A stretch of DNA of 64,000 nucleotides from Aliivibrio sp. S4MY1 (GTDB lineage Bacteria > Pseudomonadota > Gammaproteobacteria > Enterobacterales > Vibrionaceae). A model generated the notes under the pieces. That model saw nothing but the letters and a program-made list of their open reading frames with translations. It was not told the DNA's origin and searched no databases. Position 1 is the stretch's first letter. The number at the start of each line of letters is the position of its first letter. The position numbers and the translations under genes were made by a program. This document shows, in pieces, positions 36,327-46,491 of this stretch. Where the stretch lies: assembly GCF_028765545.1 (NCBI RefSeq), contig NZ_JARACP010000015.1:1-64000 (forward strand). The letters run 5' to 3'.

Positions 36327-37157
36327 ATGCACTTTCATTTTTCTAAAATGCACGGGCTAGGCAATGACTTTATGGTTGTTGATTGCTTAACTCAAAATAT
36401 TTTCTTTTCGCCAGATCTGATCCGTCGCTTAGCCGACCGTAACCGTGGTATTGGTTTTGATCAGCTCTTGGTGGTTGAAGCCCCTTATGATCCAGAAACT
36501 GATTTCCATTACCGAATTTTTAATGCGGATGGCACTGAAGTAGAACAGTGTGGCAATGGTGCGCGTTGTTTTGCTCGTTTTGTACGAATGAAAGGCTTAA
36601 CTAATAAAATCAGTATTTCGGTCAGTACCAAAAAAGGCAAGATGACCTTAAAAGTTGAAGATGATGATCAAATTACGGTAAACATGGGTGAACCAGTATT
36701 TGAACCAAATAAAATCCCTTTTAAAGCGACTCAAGCTGAAAAAACTTACTTATTACGCGCCGATGATAAAACGCTTTTTTGCGGTGCAGTAAGCATGGGT
36801 AATCCACATTGCGTCACCGTAGTGGATAATGTCGATAATTACGATGTTGATAAATACGGCCCATTAGTTGAAGGTCATGAACGCTTCCCTGAGCGTGTTA
36901 ATGCAGGCTTTATGGAAATTGTCTCACCAAATGAGGTAAAGCTGCGCGTTTATGAGCGTGGTGCTGGCGAAACTCAAGCGTGTGGAAGTGGTGCGTGTGG
37001 CGCGGTTGCTATCGGTATCATGCAAGAATTATTAGCTGAAGAGGTTAACGTCTCTCTGCCTGGTGGTGATTTGCAGATCTCATGGAAAGGCCCTGGTTAT
37101 CCGTTGTTTATGACAGGCCCTGCAACCCATGTTTATGATGGCCAATTATCAATATGA
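36327..37157 (+). CDS. dapF: Diaminopimelate epimerase
   Basis: A 276-residue PLP-independent racemase converting LL- to meso-diaminopimelate for peptidoglycan and lysine. The two catalytic Cys are in [10 protein letters not shown] (C75) and QACGSGACG (near residue 219). The ATG at 36327 gives the family start [15 protein letters not shown]; the ribosome binding site (AAGAAG) is modest. It ends in ATGA, overlapping the start of the DUF484 gene. Confidence 0.96.
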   Translation: MHFHFSKMHGLGNDFMVVDCLTQNIFFSPDLIRRLADRNRGIGFDQLLVVEAPYDPETDFHYRIFNADGTEVEQCGNGARCFARFVRMKGLTNKISISVSTKKGKMTLKVEDDDQITVNMGEPVFEPNKIPFKATQAEKTYLLRADDKTLFCGAVSMGNPHCVTVVDNVDNYDVDKYGPLVEGHERFPERVNAGFMEIVSPNEVKLRVYERGAGETQACGSGACGAVAIGIMQELLAEEVNVSLPGGDLQISWKGPGYPLFMTGPATHVYDGQLSI

Positions 37158-37855
37158 ATAAAGTGACATCAATAGAGCCGCAGCCAACACAAATAACGGA
37201 AGATGTTGTGGCTCAATTTTTAATGGACCACCCTGATTTTTTTCAGCAATATCCAGAGTTACTTGGACGAATTAAAGTCGATATGCCTGAACGAGGCGTG
37301 GTTTCTTTAGTTGAAGTACAAGTCAGTAAATTGCGTGATCGCATTGGTGATTTAGAGGAAGAAATCACTCAACTAATGTCATTGGCCGCAAAAAACGATC
37401 GTCTATTTCATGATTTTGCGAATGTACAAAAACAATTACTGATGTGCGAAGATTTTTCTCAAGCAGCGAAAGTGATTGAGCAAAAAGCTCAATCTCTTAA
37501 TTTAACTGCGCACATAAAGATCATTGGTCATTCTCATCCTAAATACCATATCGAGAAAATGGCACTCGATAATTTCAGTAAAAAGTTTTTGAATGGGCAC
37601 TCTGCTTACTTAGGGCGTTTACGTCAAGCAGAGCGTGATAAGTTACTGGTTTATGGTGGGCTTAATCATTCAAGTACCGAACTTGGTTCATTTGCTGTTC
37701 TTCCATTAGGACAATCGACGCCAATGGGGATTATTGCGTTTGCTAGCCATGATGGCGGTCACTTTGAACCAAATATGGACACGTTGTTTTTAGAGCAACT
37801 GGTTAGTGTGTTTCATTATTTATTAACGCAATGGTTGAAATCTTCTCATGAGTGA
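37154..37855 (+). CDS. DUF484 family protein (YigA-like)
   Basis: A 233-residue protein with a helical N-terminus ([20 protein letters not shown]), a coiled coil (about 60-85) and a C-terminal GAF-like domain. It is found between dapF and xerC in many gammaproteobacteria; its biochemical role is not established. It overlaps dapF by 4 bp and xerC by 8 bp, so translation is coupled. Confidence 0.9.
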   Translation: MNKVTSIEPQPTQITEDVVAQFLMDHPDFFQQYPELLGRIKVDMPERGVVSLVEVQVSKLRDRIGDLEEEITQLMSLAAKNDRLFHDFANVQKQLLMCEDFSQAAKVIEQKAQSLNLTAHIKIIGHSHPKYHIEKMALDNFSKKFLNGHSAYLGRLRQAERDKLLVYGGLNHSSTELGSFAVLPLGQSTPMGIIAFASHDGGHFEPNMDTLFLEQLVSVFHYLLTQWLKSSHE

Positions 37856-38759
37856 TGTATTACCTGCTCAATACTCCAAACATCTTGATGTCTTCTATGA
37901 GTTCTTACGTAACGAAAAAGGCTTAAGCATTTACACCCAACGCAGTTATAAACGCCAACTTACCACGATTGCTGAGCAATTGATTGAGCTGGGCGTTGAA
38001 TCTTGGCAAGAGGTTGATGCGGGCTGGGTGCGTCAAATTACCAGTAAAGGTATGCGTGAGGGGCTAAAAGCGAGTAGCTTATCCACTCGATTATCTTCAC
38101 TACGCAGTTTTTTTGATTTTTTGGTATTACGTAATGTATTAACCGCTAACCCTGCGAAAGGGGTGTCAGCACCCCGTAAGTCACGCCCATTACCAAAAAA
38201 TATCGATGTTGATGAAATGGGGCAATTGCTCGAAGTAAATGAGGATGACCCATTATCGATTCGAGATCGTGCCATGATGGAATTGATGTATGGTGCAGGT
38301 TTACGTTTGGCTGAATTAGTGGGTATTGATGTTCGTGACATTCAATTACGCCAAGGTGAATTGCGAGTGATTGGTAAAGGGAATAAAGAACGTAAAGTTC
38401 CTTTTTCGGGTCAGGCGAAAGAGTGGTTAGGGCATTGGTTGCAAGTTCGAAATCAACTCGCTAAACCAGAAGAAACCGGATTATTTGTTTCTAAATTGGG
38501 TGTTCGTATTTCGCATCGAAATGTGCAAAAGCGAATGGCTGAGTGGGGAATGAAACAAGGAGTCAATAGTCATATTAGCCCGCATAAATTACGTCACTCA
38601 TTTGCGACACACATGCTGGAGTCGAGTGGTAATTTACGTGCTGTTCAAGAGTTACTTGGGCATGAAAATATTTCTACTACGCAAATTTATACCCATTTAG
38701 ATTTTCAACACCTTGCTCAAGCGTACGACCAAGCGCATCCAAGAGCAAAGAAAAAATAA
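37848..38759 (+). CDS. xerC: Site-specific tyrosine recombinase XerC
   Basis: A 303-residue recombinase that resolves chromosome dimers at dif together with XerD. The N-terminal SAM-like domain spans about 10-100. Catalytic residues are visible: Arg in [10 protein letters not shown], Lys in [23 protein letters not shown] (His, Arg), [14 protein letters not shown] (His and the nucleophile Tyr). Context after dapF and the DUF484 gene fixes XerC rather than XerD. Confidence 0.96.
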   Translation: MSDVLPAQYSKHLDVFYEFLRNEKGLSIYTQRSYKRQLTTIAEQLIELGVESWQEVDAGWVRQITSKGMREGLKASSLSTRLSSLRSFFDFLVLRNVLTANPAKGVSAPRKSRPLPKNIDVDEMGQLLEVNEDDPLSIRDRAMMELMYGAGLRLAELVGIDVRDIQLRQGELRVIGKGNKERKVPFSGQAKEWLGHWLQVRNQLAKPEETGLFVSKLGVRISHRNVQKRMAEWGMKQGVNSHISPHKLRHSFATHMLESSGNLRAVQELLGHENISTTQIYTHLDFQHLAQAYDQAHPRAKKK

Positions 38760-38772
38760 ATAGTAGTTAACT

Positions 38773-38795
38773 ACTTGGCCTATGATAGGCCAAGT
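38773..38795. terminator. Hairpin between xerC and yigL
   Basis: Perfect 10-bp stem ACTTGGCCTA/TAGGCCAAGT with a 3-nt loop between convergent genes. It lacks a T tract on either strand, so it is a weak or factor-assisted terminator. Confidence 0.55.
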
Positions 38796-38806
38796 GATCT
38801 GTATGC

Positions 38807-39604
38807 TTATTTTAATAGTAGGTTTTCTAAGTAATGAGCAACCGCTTCATCTGCAGATGAGCCAATAACTTCATTATTTGGCAGGGCTTTTTTCACTTTT
38901 TCATGCGATGTTCCCATCACAATCCCTTTGCCAGCCATGCTTAACATTTCGTAATCGTTCATGCCATCACCAAAAGCGATGCAGTTCTCTAACGTTTTAC
39001 CAAGTAACTTAGCAACCGCTTCTAATGCGGCACCTTTAGAGACTTCAGCGGCCATTACTTCTAAACACCAAGGCGTAGAAAAAGCCACCATTAACTCATC
39101 ACCAAATTGTGCTTTTAGCTTAGTCTCATATTCTACCAAGTAGTCATGCTCTGGCATGGTCACAAAGATTTTTGCGATATTCTCAACAGGGGGGGTATTT
39201 GCATCAAATAAGGTGTAAGTGAATCCATTATCATGAAAATCTTTTAGGCTTTCGTCTTCTTTATGCATAAACCATTTATCGTCTGAGTACATATGAATAG
39301 ATAAAGATTCATCGTCTTTTAATAGATTTAGTACTTGTGGGATAAAAGTTTCAGGAAGATTTTTACTGTAAATAAGATTGTCATCGGCATCATGAACACG
39401 AGCGCCGTTAGAAGTGATCATGTAAGCCGGGATGCCGACATCTTTACGAATATTACCGACATCAATGTGGTGACGACCTGTTGCAAAAATAAAAGTAAGG
39501 TCTTGTTGGTGCAGTTTATTTAGTGTTTTTTTAGTAAAGTCTGCAATTTTATGCTCAGGTGTAAGTAGTGTGCCGTCAAGATCAGATGCAACGATAGTAA
39601 TCAT
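38807..39604 (-). CDS. yigL: Cof-type HAD phosphatase YigL
   Basis: A 265-residue HAD hydrolase of the Cof subfamily. Motif I is ASDLDGTLL (D8 nucleophile, D10), followed by FATGRHHIDVGNIR, a cap domain, a Lys in AEVSKGAAL, and motif IV FGDGMNDYEML. The ATGRHH and SNGARVHD segments closely match E. coli YigL, which dephosphorylates pyridoxal phosphate and sugar phosphates. It follows pldB on the same strand, as in E. coli. Confidence 0.9.
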   Translation of the reverse strand: MITIVASDLDGTLLTPEHKIADFTKKTLNKLHQQDLTFIFATGRHHIDVGNIRKDVGIPAYMITSNGARVHDADDNLIYSKNLPETFIPQVLNLLKDDESLSIHMYSDDKWFMHKEDESLKDFHDNGFTYTLFDANTPPVENIAKIFVTMPEHDYLVEYETKLKAQFGDELMVAFSTPWCLEVMAAEVSKGAALEAVAKLLGKTLENCIAFGDGMNDYEMLSMAGKGIVMGTSHEKVKKALPNNEVIGSSADEAVAHYLENLLLK

Positions 39605-39668
39605 AAAGCCTCAGGAATAAAGAATAGATTCAAAAATAACTGAGTTCAGTTTACGTCACTTTATAAAG

Positions 39669-39712
39669 AAAAAAGAGGGTAAAGATAACAATATTGCTTT
39701 TCCTCTTTTTAC
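39669..39712 (-). terminator. Hairpin between pldB and yigL
   Basis: Minus strand: stem AAAAGAGG/CCTCTTTT with an inner AAAG/CTTT extension and a T-rich tail, 12 nt after the pldB stop. It may reduce read-through into yigL. Confidence 0.65.
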
Positions 39713-39724
39713 TTTAGCTAGGCA

Positions 39725-40702
39725 TCACACTTCTAATGGCGATCTATGTTGCTGAAAGAAGTTGAGAATATTTGAGAGCGCTTGATTTCGGCAAACATCA
39801 GATTCAAAAAGCAGTTCGTGTTTTGCATTTTTAATGGTGATTAATTGGCAATCGGGGGCATTTTTTTGAAAAGTAGTATGCGCATTATTATCCACAATAC
39901 GGTCGTTTTCTCCCTGAAGTAATAACACAGGAGCAGAGCAAGAAGCGGCTTGTTCTACGCAGAGTTTTGAGCCTTTTAAACTTTGATTTACCCAGTGATT
40001 ACTTGGGCCACCTATCTGAAGCTCGGGTTTTAGATCGTATAACTCACGGAACCATTGATAGCGAATTTCACAGGAGGTTAATGTGTTATCTAAAAAGGGT
40101 TTTGCATGATAGGGAGCTTGCCCTAAAGCATAAGAGGGTTGTGAGGCCCAGCGACTTAAATAACGACTTATAGGACCCGCAATGGGTTTTAACCAAGGTT
40201 GAATATGAATACCGTGCATTGGTGCGCTTAATGCTACTGCTGAATATGGGTGTGAATGAGTTTCCACATATTGAGTTGCAATTGCCCCTCCCATAGAGTG
40301 CCCAAGTAAATAGCAATCTTGGTAATCTTCAGGCGCAATTAAGTGCTGAGTCATGCTGTTTAGGTCAAGAATGTAATCATTAAACTCTTCAATATGACCG
40401 ATATCGCGATTGGTAGTCAGTCGATCTGAAAGTCCCTGCCCACGGTGATCAAAGGAATAAATATCATAACCTTGGCAAAATAGGTCATAAAACAGTTCTT
40501 GGTATTTATAAACACTTTCAATACGACCATTAACCACCATGATGGCTTTACGGTTCGCAGGGCTAGTAAAACTCACCCAATGCAGTTGCGTCTCTTTTTC
40601 GCCTTGATAAAAACCGTGCTGACGTCTTTCCCAAAATGGTGTGACGTGCTTTTGCATTGTTTCAAGATAATGCGATTCTTGAGTAAAGGCGATTTTGTTC
40701 AT
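39725..40702 (-). CDS. pldB: Lysophospholipase L2-like hydrolase
   Basis: A 325-residue alpha/beta hydrolase. The nucleophile elbow is GHSMGG, preceded by SFDHRGQGLSDR. The catalytic Asp is in LLQGENDRIVDN and the His in NAKHELLFE. The family removes the remaining acyl chain from lysophospholipids at the inner membrane. The ATG at 40702 is preferred over a GTG three codons upstream. Pairing with yigL is conserved in E. coli and supports the PldB call. Confidence 0.88.
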   Translation of the reverse strand: MNKIAFTQESHYLETMQKHVTPFWERRQHGFYQGEKETQLHWVSFTSPANRKAIMVVNGRIESVYKYQELFYDLFCQGYDIYSFDHRGQGLSDRLTTNRDIGHIEEFNDYILDLNSMTQHLIAPEDYQDCYLLGHSMGGAIATQYVETHSHPYSAVALSAPMHGIHIQPWLKPIAGPISRYLSRWASQPSYALGQAPYHAKPFLDNTLTSCEIRYQWFRELYDLKPELQIGGPSNHWVNQSLKGSKLCVEQAASCSAPVLLLQGENDRIVDNNAHTTFQKNAPDCQLITIKNAKHELLFESDVCRNQALSNILNFFQQHRSPLEV

Positions 40703-41042
40703 TGGGCTCACTACATGGCTGTAAATGGTGGGTTGATATTATTATATACTAAGTTCCCTTGAGGAGGAGAAATGGGCACCTTACCCTTCTATTATTATTT
40801 AATAAAAAGAGTGAATTTTCTTATTCGCTATCTTACTCATTTATTTTATCTTGTCATAATCACATATTCTGTCTATTTCTTGGGTGTTAATTAACCAAAT
40901 GTATGTTTTTTCTTATGCTATTGGATTATCATGCGTATAAATAAACTTACCATTTGTCGTTCTTTTTCTTAAGAATATGATGATTGTGCCGATAATAATC
41001 TTTATGACATTTGTACTTGTAATAGGATATTGCTTTTAAGTT
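40703..41042. other. Intergenic region without a gene
   Basis: About 340 bp between the divergent pldB and EAL-HDOD genes. AT-rich, with no coding frame or RNA gene that I can support. It must hold the promoters of both genes; none is convincing by eye. Confidence 0.45.
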
Positions 41043-42266
41043 ATGTATGCATACGTTGCCCGACAACCGATCCTGAGTCGGAAGAAACAAACGATAGGCT
41101 ACGAACTACTTTTCCGTGACGGTGAAAGTAATGCGTTTCCTAATATAGAAGCAAATCAAGCAACGAGTCGGCTGCTAGTTGAAAACTTTATGTCGACAGG
41201 TTGTAACCCTGCGCTAGAATCTCCTCGTAGTTTTATAAATTTCCCCCAAGAGTCATTAATATCTTTGGTTCCAACGGCATTCCCTAAAAAGAAGATTGTC
41301 ATTGAGGTTCTTGAAACCTGCATTCCTAATGATGAGTTATTTAGTGCGATTAAGCATTTGCACAGAATGGGGTATGTGATTGCGCTTGATGACTTTAGTT
41401 TGGATGCCGTTTGGGATCGATTTTTACCCTATTCACACATCGTTAAGTTAGACATTATGCAATTAGGTATTGATGTGGCATGTGAATACGTTAAACAACG
41501 TAAGCAGCAGGGATGTAAGCGACATTATTTAGCAGAAAGAGTTGAGACTAATGATGAGTTTCAACAGGCCTTTGAAGCTGGTTTCCATTTTTATCAGGGC
41601 TACTTTTTTAGTAAACCGGAGATCATAAAAAACCGAGTTGTAAAACCAGAAGAACTTCTTACGATGCAGCTATATCAAGAAGTGTGTCGTGAAAACGTGG
41701 ATTTTTCTCGAATAGAGCAGTTGATTGCACAAGACGTCTCTTTATCTTATCAGTTATTGAAGTTTGTAAATACAGCATCGGTACGACTTGAAAATCCCAT
41801 TTCATCATTTAAGCAAGCATTAGTTTATCTTGGTGAAGAGCAAATAAAAATGTTTGTGACTTTAATTGCTACTGCACATGCAGCGATCAATAAGCCCAAG
41901 GAGTTGTATAAACAATCTTTAGTGAAAGGGCGTTTTTGTGAGTTGATGATTTGCCGTATTCAAAATGGCACTCCAGGACAGCAAGCATTTATTGTTGGAT
42001 TATTTTCTTTACTTGATGTTTTACTCGATCGTAAAATTGATGAGGTTTTAGAGCAGTTATCATTAGATCGAGAAATAGAACAAGCTATCCTGCTCAGAGA
42101 AGGCTTATTGGGTTCCATGCTAGAACTGTATGAAAGTATTGATAAAGGAGACTGGAAAAGTATTGACCAAACCAGTCGACTGCTTGGGTTCTCTCCAAAA
42201 ACGGTAGAGAAAACGTATCAAGATGCAGAGAAGTGGTATCAAATGATCTTATGTCAATCTAACTAG
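41043..42266 (+). CDS. EAL-HDOD signalling protein
   Basis: A 407-residue cytoplasmic protein (YuxH type): EAL domain (1 to about 200) and HDOD domain (about 200-390). In the EAL part, E21 is in YELLFRDG (ELL in place of EAL), Asn in FINFPQE, Glu in IVIEVLET, the Asp pair in LDDFSLD, Lys in VKLDIM, Glu in AERVET and Gln in YQGYFFSKP. Most metal and c-di-GMP ligands are therefore kept, while the DFGxG loop is changed to DFSLD. It may be an active phosphodiesterase or a c-di-GMP sensor. Members of this type affect motility and biofilm formation in vibrios. Single gene. Confidence 0.9.
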   Translation: MYAYVARQPILSRKKQTIGYELLFRDGESNAFPNIEANQATSRLLVENFMSTGCNPALESPRSFINFPQESLISLVPTAFPKKKIVIEVLETCIPNDELFSAIKHLHRMGYVIALDDFSLDAVWDRFLPYSHIVKLDIMQLGIDVACEYVKQRKQQGCKRHYLAERVETNDEFQQAFEAGFHFYQGYFFSKPEIIKNRVVKPEELLTMQLYQEVCRENVDFSRIEQLIAQDVSLSYQLLKFVNTASVRLENPISSFKQALVYLGEEQIKMFVTLIATAHAAINKPKELYKQSLVKGRFCELMICRIQNGTPGQQAFIVGLFSLLDVLLDRKIDEVLEQLSLDREIEQAILLREGLLGSMLELYESIDKGDWKSIDQTSRLLGFSPKTVEKTYQDAEKWYQMILCQSN

Positions 42267-42287
42267 CCATAGAATTTAAGCTAGAAT

Positions 42288-42347
42288 AAAAAGCCCCATT
42301 AAGTGCATCGCTTATTATCGTAAGGTCAGTATTTGATGGGGCTTTTT
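42288..42347. terminator. Long-loop terminator, EAL-HDOD / AsmA-like
   Basis: Perfect 12-bp stem AAAAAGCCCCAT/ATGGGGCTTTTT with a 36-nt loop, between convergent genes and T-rich on both strands. The long loop is unusual. Confidence 0.7.
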
Positions 42348-42370
42348 ATTGTCAGAAATACTGATTGTAA

Positions 42371-44344
42371 TTACTGACAATAGTTGATGATATAGACTTC
42401 TTCAGAGAACAGCTTTTGTTTTATTTGGTGACATTCTTGAGTAATGGAAGTGATGGCTTCGCCTTGCTCTGGGTTAACCAAGTCGTAATCACCTTCAATA
42501 TTGTAATTAAAGCCCTCTCCAATAATCGTAATGGGTTCAATAGAAATACGCCCACGGTTGGCGGTTACTGTTATTGGGTCAACGTGTATTGGGTATTGCG
42601 CAATAAGTTCTTTTTTCTTAGTTCTATCGGTTGTTATTGTTGATGTGTTAGGGCGTTCGTTATCCGGAATCAATCCTAATTTATATTGCCACAGTTCTTG
42701 AGCTGTTTTGGTGGTAGTCATGTCTCTTGGAGTCATGTTTAGTTCACCATTAAAGCTATAGTTAAAGCTGTCTTGATTTGCTGCTAACCCATTACCGTTA
42801 AAAGTAAACTCAGTAATACCATCAATAGGAATAGGGTTTGGAAAGAAACGACTTAGGTAGCTGATAGGCAATCCATCACCATAAGCCTCAAACTGCCAAG
42901 GTTGGCTATCCTGAGTTAAGTGAATGCTGCCATTAAAACCAACAAGCCCTTCAGATAAAGGCAGCAGTGCTCGCTCTACTGTCCACAAACCATCTTCGGT
43001 TTTCATTTCTACTAATAATTGTTGGCTTAATAGATAATTAAAACTCGCATTAGAGGCGCTCATCGAAAGTGTGCCATCCCATAATCCCCATTGCTCTAAG
43101 CGCAGTAAATCGAGGTCATGACCTTCCATATTTACCCCTGATAATTGATATGGGTACTGACCATTCAATTGAATTAATTGAGTATTATTAACATCTAGTT
43201 TGGCTATTTTTACTTGCTCTAATTGATTTACGTATTGAGTTAACACTCTCGCTTCTTCATTAGTTATGGCCCATTTGACTTGGTCAATACTCAACGAATT
43301 TAAATTTATGCTCGTTGGTGATAGTTTGCCAGTAAGTTGAATGTGACCATCAAAAATTTCGAATGAAAGCGTCGATATATCTGCTTTTTGACCATTAAGC
43401 GTTAAGCTAAAAATGGGGTTATTAATAGTATGTTCATTCCAGACCAAATTGTCGGAATTAAACGATATATTTGCGTTATTTTGCTGCCATAAATGGTAAG
43501 GAAGCAGTACGTTTTCAGCAGATAAACTTAAGTTATTAACCACAAATTGTGGTAGTTCAATATTGATATCTAACAGATCAATACGTTCAAATTGATAAGT
43601 GAAATTGTGTTGAGATAGCCATTCGATTGGCTTGTTAATAATGTCCGCATTACTTGATTCTAAATTAAATTTACGCAATGTGAATTGTGGAATAACCCAT
43701 AATTTATTTTCTTTAAGCTCTGCTTGTGCGGTAATTGTACTGCCGCGCCAAGTAAGAGAAATACCATGAAGAGCGGTGTAGTGTTGAGTGTAATAGCCAT
43801 CAACTAATACCTCATCTAGGGCCTCACCCTGCCAATACAGTTGTTTGGCCGAGAATTGAAAATCGCCCTCAAAAGGTAACGAACTTTCTTTTTGTATTGC
43901 CCAATTTTCTAATTGAATTTGAGCATCACGCAGCACTATGTCGTCATTGGCAAAATCTAAATTTGAAACACTAAATTGATCAATAGAAATCCAATCGATA
44001 CTTTGTGTATCAGGCAGTCCTTTTTGTAGACTAAGACCATCGACTTTGATGCTATCAAACGCTAATTTATTATTTTGAATTGGGTACTGAGAGAGCCAAA
44101 AATCGACGGTTTGAATGTTTAATTCACTCTCGGTTTGAATAGCAACATCTGAAAGAGTTAGGTGTAAAGGTGATTGGATTGAGTAATGAATATCTCCAAA
44201 TGAGATCTTTTGATGCGTCAGTTTTTGCACCAATGGATTTAGCATTGGTTGTGCGTAAGGTGTATGTAAAAGGGATAAAAATGCGACCACAAATAGCAGG
44301 CAAAAAGAGATAAGCCAACCAAGGCTTTTCAGTGTGGTATACAT
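42371..44344 (-). CDS. AsmA-family envelope protein
   Basis: A 657-residue protein with an N-terminal signal-anchor (LKSLGWLISFCLLFVVAFLS) and a long beta-rich periplasmic body. The start region (HQKISFGDIHYSIQSPLHLTLSDVAIQ) and the C-terminal TVTANRGRISIEPITIIGEG are AsmA-like. This family is thought to form hydrophobic grooves carrying phospholipids between membranes; length is close to AsmA (about 600). The ATG at 44344 has GGAG 6 nt upstream; upstream in-frame codons would place extra residues before the anchor. Which paralogue it is cannot be told. Confidence 0.8.
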   Translation of the reverse strand: MYTTLKSLGWLISFCLLFVVAFLSLLHTPYAQPMLNPLVQKLTHQKISFGDIHYSIQSPLHLTLSDVAIQTESELNIQTVDFWLSQYPIQNNKLAFDSIKVDGLSLQKGLPDTQSIDWISIDQFSVSNLDFANDDIVLRDAQIQLENWAIQKESSLPFEGDFQFSAKQLYWQGEALDEVLVDGYYTQHYTALHGISLTWRGSTITAQAELKENKLWVIPQFTLRKFNLESSNADIINKPIEWLSQHNFTYQFERIDLLDINIELPQFVVNNLSLSAENVLLPYHLWQQNNANISFNSDNLVWNEHTINNPIFSLTLNGQKADISTLSFEIFDGHIQLTGKLSPTSINLNSLSIDQVKWAITNEEARVLTQYVNQLEQVKIAKLDVNNTQLIQLNGQYPYQLSGVNMEGHDLDLLRLEQWGLWDGTLSMSASNASFNYLLSQQLLVEMKTEDGLWTVERALLPLSEGLVGFNGSIHLTQDSQPWQFEAYGDGLPISYLSRFFPNPIPIDGITEFTFNGNGLAANQDSFNYSFNGELNMTPRDMTTTKTAQELWQYKLGLIPDNERPNTSTITTDRTKKKELIAQYPIHVDPITVTANRGRISIEPITIIGEGFNYNIEGDYDLVNPEQGEAITSITQECHQIKQKLFSEEVYIINYCQ

Positions 44345-44467
44345 TGTTAACTCCAAAAGAAAAATAGGAACAGAAAGAGTGGAGTAAAAACCAGATGCAA
44401 TCAAGTGATTGTAGTGGTTTACTCAGAGGTAATCACTGTTTTGCGCTCATGTTTGAATTGATTGCAT

Positions 44468-44495
44468 AAAAAAGCCCTTCACAAGGGAAGGGCTT
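44468..44495 (-). terminator. pckA terminator
   Basis: Minus strand: stem AAGCCCTTCC/GAAGGGCTT followed by a T run, about 30 nt after the pckA stop. Confidence 0.88.
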
Positions 44496-44523
44496 GACGT
44501 TATCGGTGTATAACCTTGCTCAC

Positions 44524-46149
44524 TTAGCTAAGTTGAGGGCCTGCTTTAACAAGCGCTTTCCCTTCGTCATTATCTGTGTATTGAGCGAAGTTTTTAATGA
44601 AGCGTTGAGCCAGATCTTCTGCCTTGCTGTCCCATTGTAGTGGGTCAGTGTAAGTATCACGAGGATCTAGGATTGAAGTATCAACACCAGGTAGTGATGT
44701 TGGAACTTCTAAGTTAAATACTGGGATATTTTTGGTTTCAGCGTGGTCAATAGAGCCATCTAAAATAGCATCAATGATTGCTCGAGTATCTTGGATAGAT
44801 ATACGCTTGCCTGTGCCATTCCAACCCGTATTAACAATGTACGCTTCTGCGCCAACCGCTTCCATTCGTTTAACCAGTACTTCTGCATACTGTGTTGGAT
44901 GTAATGTTAAGAATGCGGCACCAAATGCAGCAGAGAACGTTGGAGTTGGCTCTGTGATCCCACGTTCTGTACCCGCAAGTTTTGCCGTAAAGCCAGATAG
45001 GAAGTGGTATTTGGTTTGCTCTGGCGTTAGTTTAGCAACGGGTGGTAGCACACCAAATGCATCAGCCGTTAAGAAGATCACTTTATTTGCATGACCCGCT
45101 TTTGATACCGGTTTAACGATATTATCAATATGATAAATAGGGTAAGAAACACGCGTGTTTTCTGTTTTCGAACCGTCATCAAAATCAATGGTGCCGTCAC
45201 TACGAACAGTAACGTTTTCTAGTAGTGCATCACGACGGATTGCATTGTAAATATCAGGTTCAGCTTCTTTAGATAGGCGAATGGTTTTAGCGTAACAACC
45301 ACCTTCAAAATTGAAAATACCATCGTTATCCCAACCGTGCTCATCATCACCAATTAGCTGGCGTTTTGGATCGGTTGAGAGTGTTGTTTTTCCGGTTCCT
45401 GATAAACCGAAGAATACTGCAACATCACCATTTTCACCTACATTGGCAGAGCAGTGCATTGAAGCAATGCCTTTTAGCGGAAGAAGGTAGTTCATCATTG
45501 CGAACATGCCTTTTTTCATCTCGCCGCCGTACCAAGTACCACCAATGATTTGCACTCGCTCTGTTAAGTTGAAGGCAATAAAGTTTTCTGAATTTAATCC
45601 GTGCTCTACGTAGTTAGGGTTAGTGGTTTTCGCACCGTTCATTACTACAAAATCGGGTTCAAATGTTGCAAGTTCTTCTTCTGTTGGTCGAATAAACATG
45701 TTTTTTACGAAGTGTGCTTGCCATGCTACCTCAGTAATAATACGAACACTTAATCGTGTATCTGGGTTCGCACCACAATAACCGTCGATAACAAATAGAC
45801 GTTTACCAGAGAGTTGTTTTGTTACTAAGGATTTTAGATCATCCCAAACTGCAGGAGTGATAGCTTTATTGTCGTTTTTACCTTGATCTGACCACCATAA
45901 TGTATCTTTGGTTGTCTCGTCTTTTACGATGTATTTATCTTTTGGTGAACGACCAGTAAAAATACCAGTATCTACCGCAACTGAGCCGAGCTCTGTCATT
46001 ACTCCACGCTCATAACCTTCTAAATCTGGGCGTGTTTCTTCTTCAAACAATTGTTCATAACTAGGGTTACGGAGTACTTCAGTAACATCAGTTAAGCCAT
46101 GTTGAGTAAGATCAAGTTGTGCAGCCTTTTTGTGTTCCATAACAGTCAT
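44524..46149 (-). CDS. pckA: Phosphoenolpyruvate carboxykinase (ATP)
   Basis: A 541-residue gluconeogenic enzyme converting oxaloacetate and ATP to phosphoenolpyruvate, ADP and CO2. The nucleotide loop [11 protein letters not shown] is central, preceded by the metal-binding HCSANVG and followed by GDDEHGW; the substrate loop RSPKDKY is near residue 65. Start with AAGGAG and 5-nt spacing. A 280-bp AT-rich region upstream contains no gene and probably holds the regulatory sites; I saw only a half-match to a CRP site. Confidence 0.97.
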   Translation of the reverse strand: MTVMEHKKAAQLDLTQHGLTDVTEVLRNPSYEQLFEEETRPDLEGYERGVMTELGSVAVDTGIFTGRSPKDKYIVKDETTKDTLWWSDQGKNDNKAITPAVWDDLKSLVTKQLSGKRLFVIDGYCGANPDTRLSVRIITEVAWQAHFVKNMFIRPTEEELATFEPDFVVMNGAKTTNPNYVEHGLNSENFIAFNLTERVQIIGGTWYGGEMKKGMFAMMNYLLPLKGIASMHCSANVGENGDVAVFFGLSGTGKTTLSTDPKRQLIGDDEHGWDNDGIFNFEGGCYAKTIRLSKEAEPDIYNAIRRDALLENVTVRSDGTIDFDDGSKTENTRVSYPIYHIDNIVKPVSKAGHANKVIFLTADAFGVLPPVAKLTPEQTKYHFLSGFTAKLAGTERGITEPTPTFSAAFGAAFLTLHPTQYAEVLVKRMEAVGAEAYIVNTGWNGTGKRISIQDTRAIIDAILDGSIDHAETKNIPVFNLEVPTSLPGVDTSILDPRDTYTDPLQWDSKAEDLAQRFIKNFAQYTDNDEGKALVKAGPQLS

Positions 46150-46429
46150 AGGTGCTCCTTAGAGGAATTTTTTGTAGGGACTTTTAATTTATTTGTAATT
46201 ATTTGTGTTCTGCTAAGCATGCTAACAATGCGGTAAATTGAAAACAGGGAGATGAATCATAAAATAACCATAAAGTGGTAGTGGTTATTTTATCGCCATC
46301 ACAAAATAGCAATAGTCTTATTCTACTCTTAATGAAATCGTTTGCGCTAGATGTAATTGATTATTATTTAAGCAAAATTAAGTGTGGATAAGTGGAATAA
46401 AAAGTGTGGTTTATATCAAATTTAGTTAT

Positions 46430-46457
46430 AAAAAAAGCCAACCTAGCGGCTGGCTTT
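46430..46457 (-). terminator. hslR-hslO operon terminator
   Basis: Minus strand: stem AGCCAGCC/GGTTGGCT (one G-T pair) followed by a T run, 35 nt after the hslO stop. Confidence 0.88.
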
Positions 46458-46491
46458 GAGACAAAATAAGAGACTTATTCTATGCGGTAAA

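Noticed and set aside
37848-38759. Recombinase as part of an integrative element
   Set aside because: It is in the conserved dapF-DUF484-xerC operon with overlapping genes, so it is the housekeeping XerC.
46255-46310. CRP site upstream of pckA
   Set aside because: Only one half (TGTGA near 46300 on the minus strand) is good; the second half does not match TCACA. Too weak to list.
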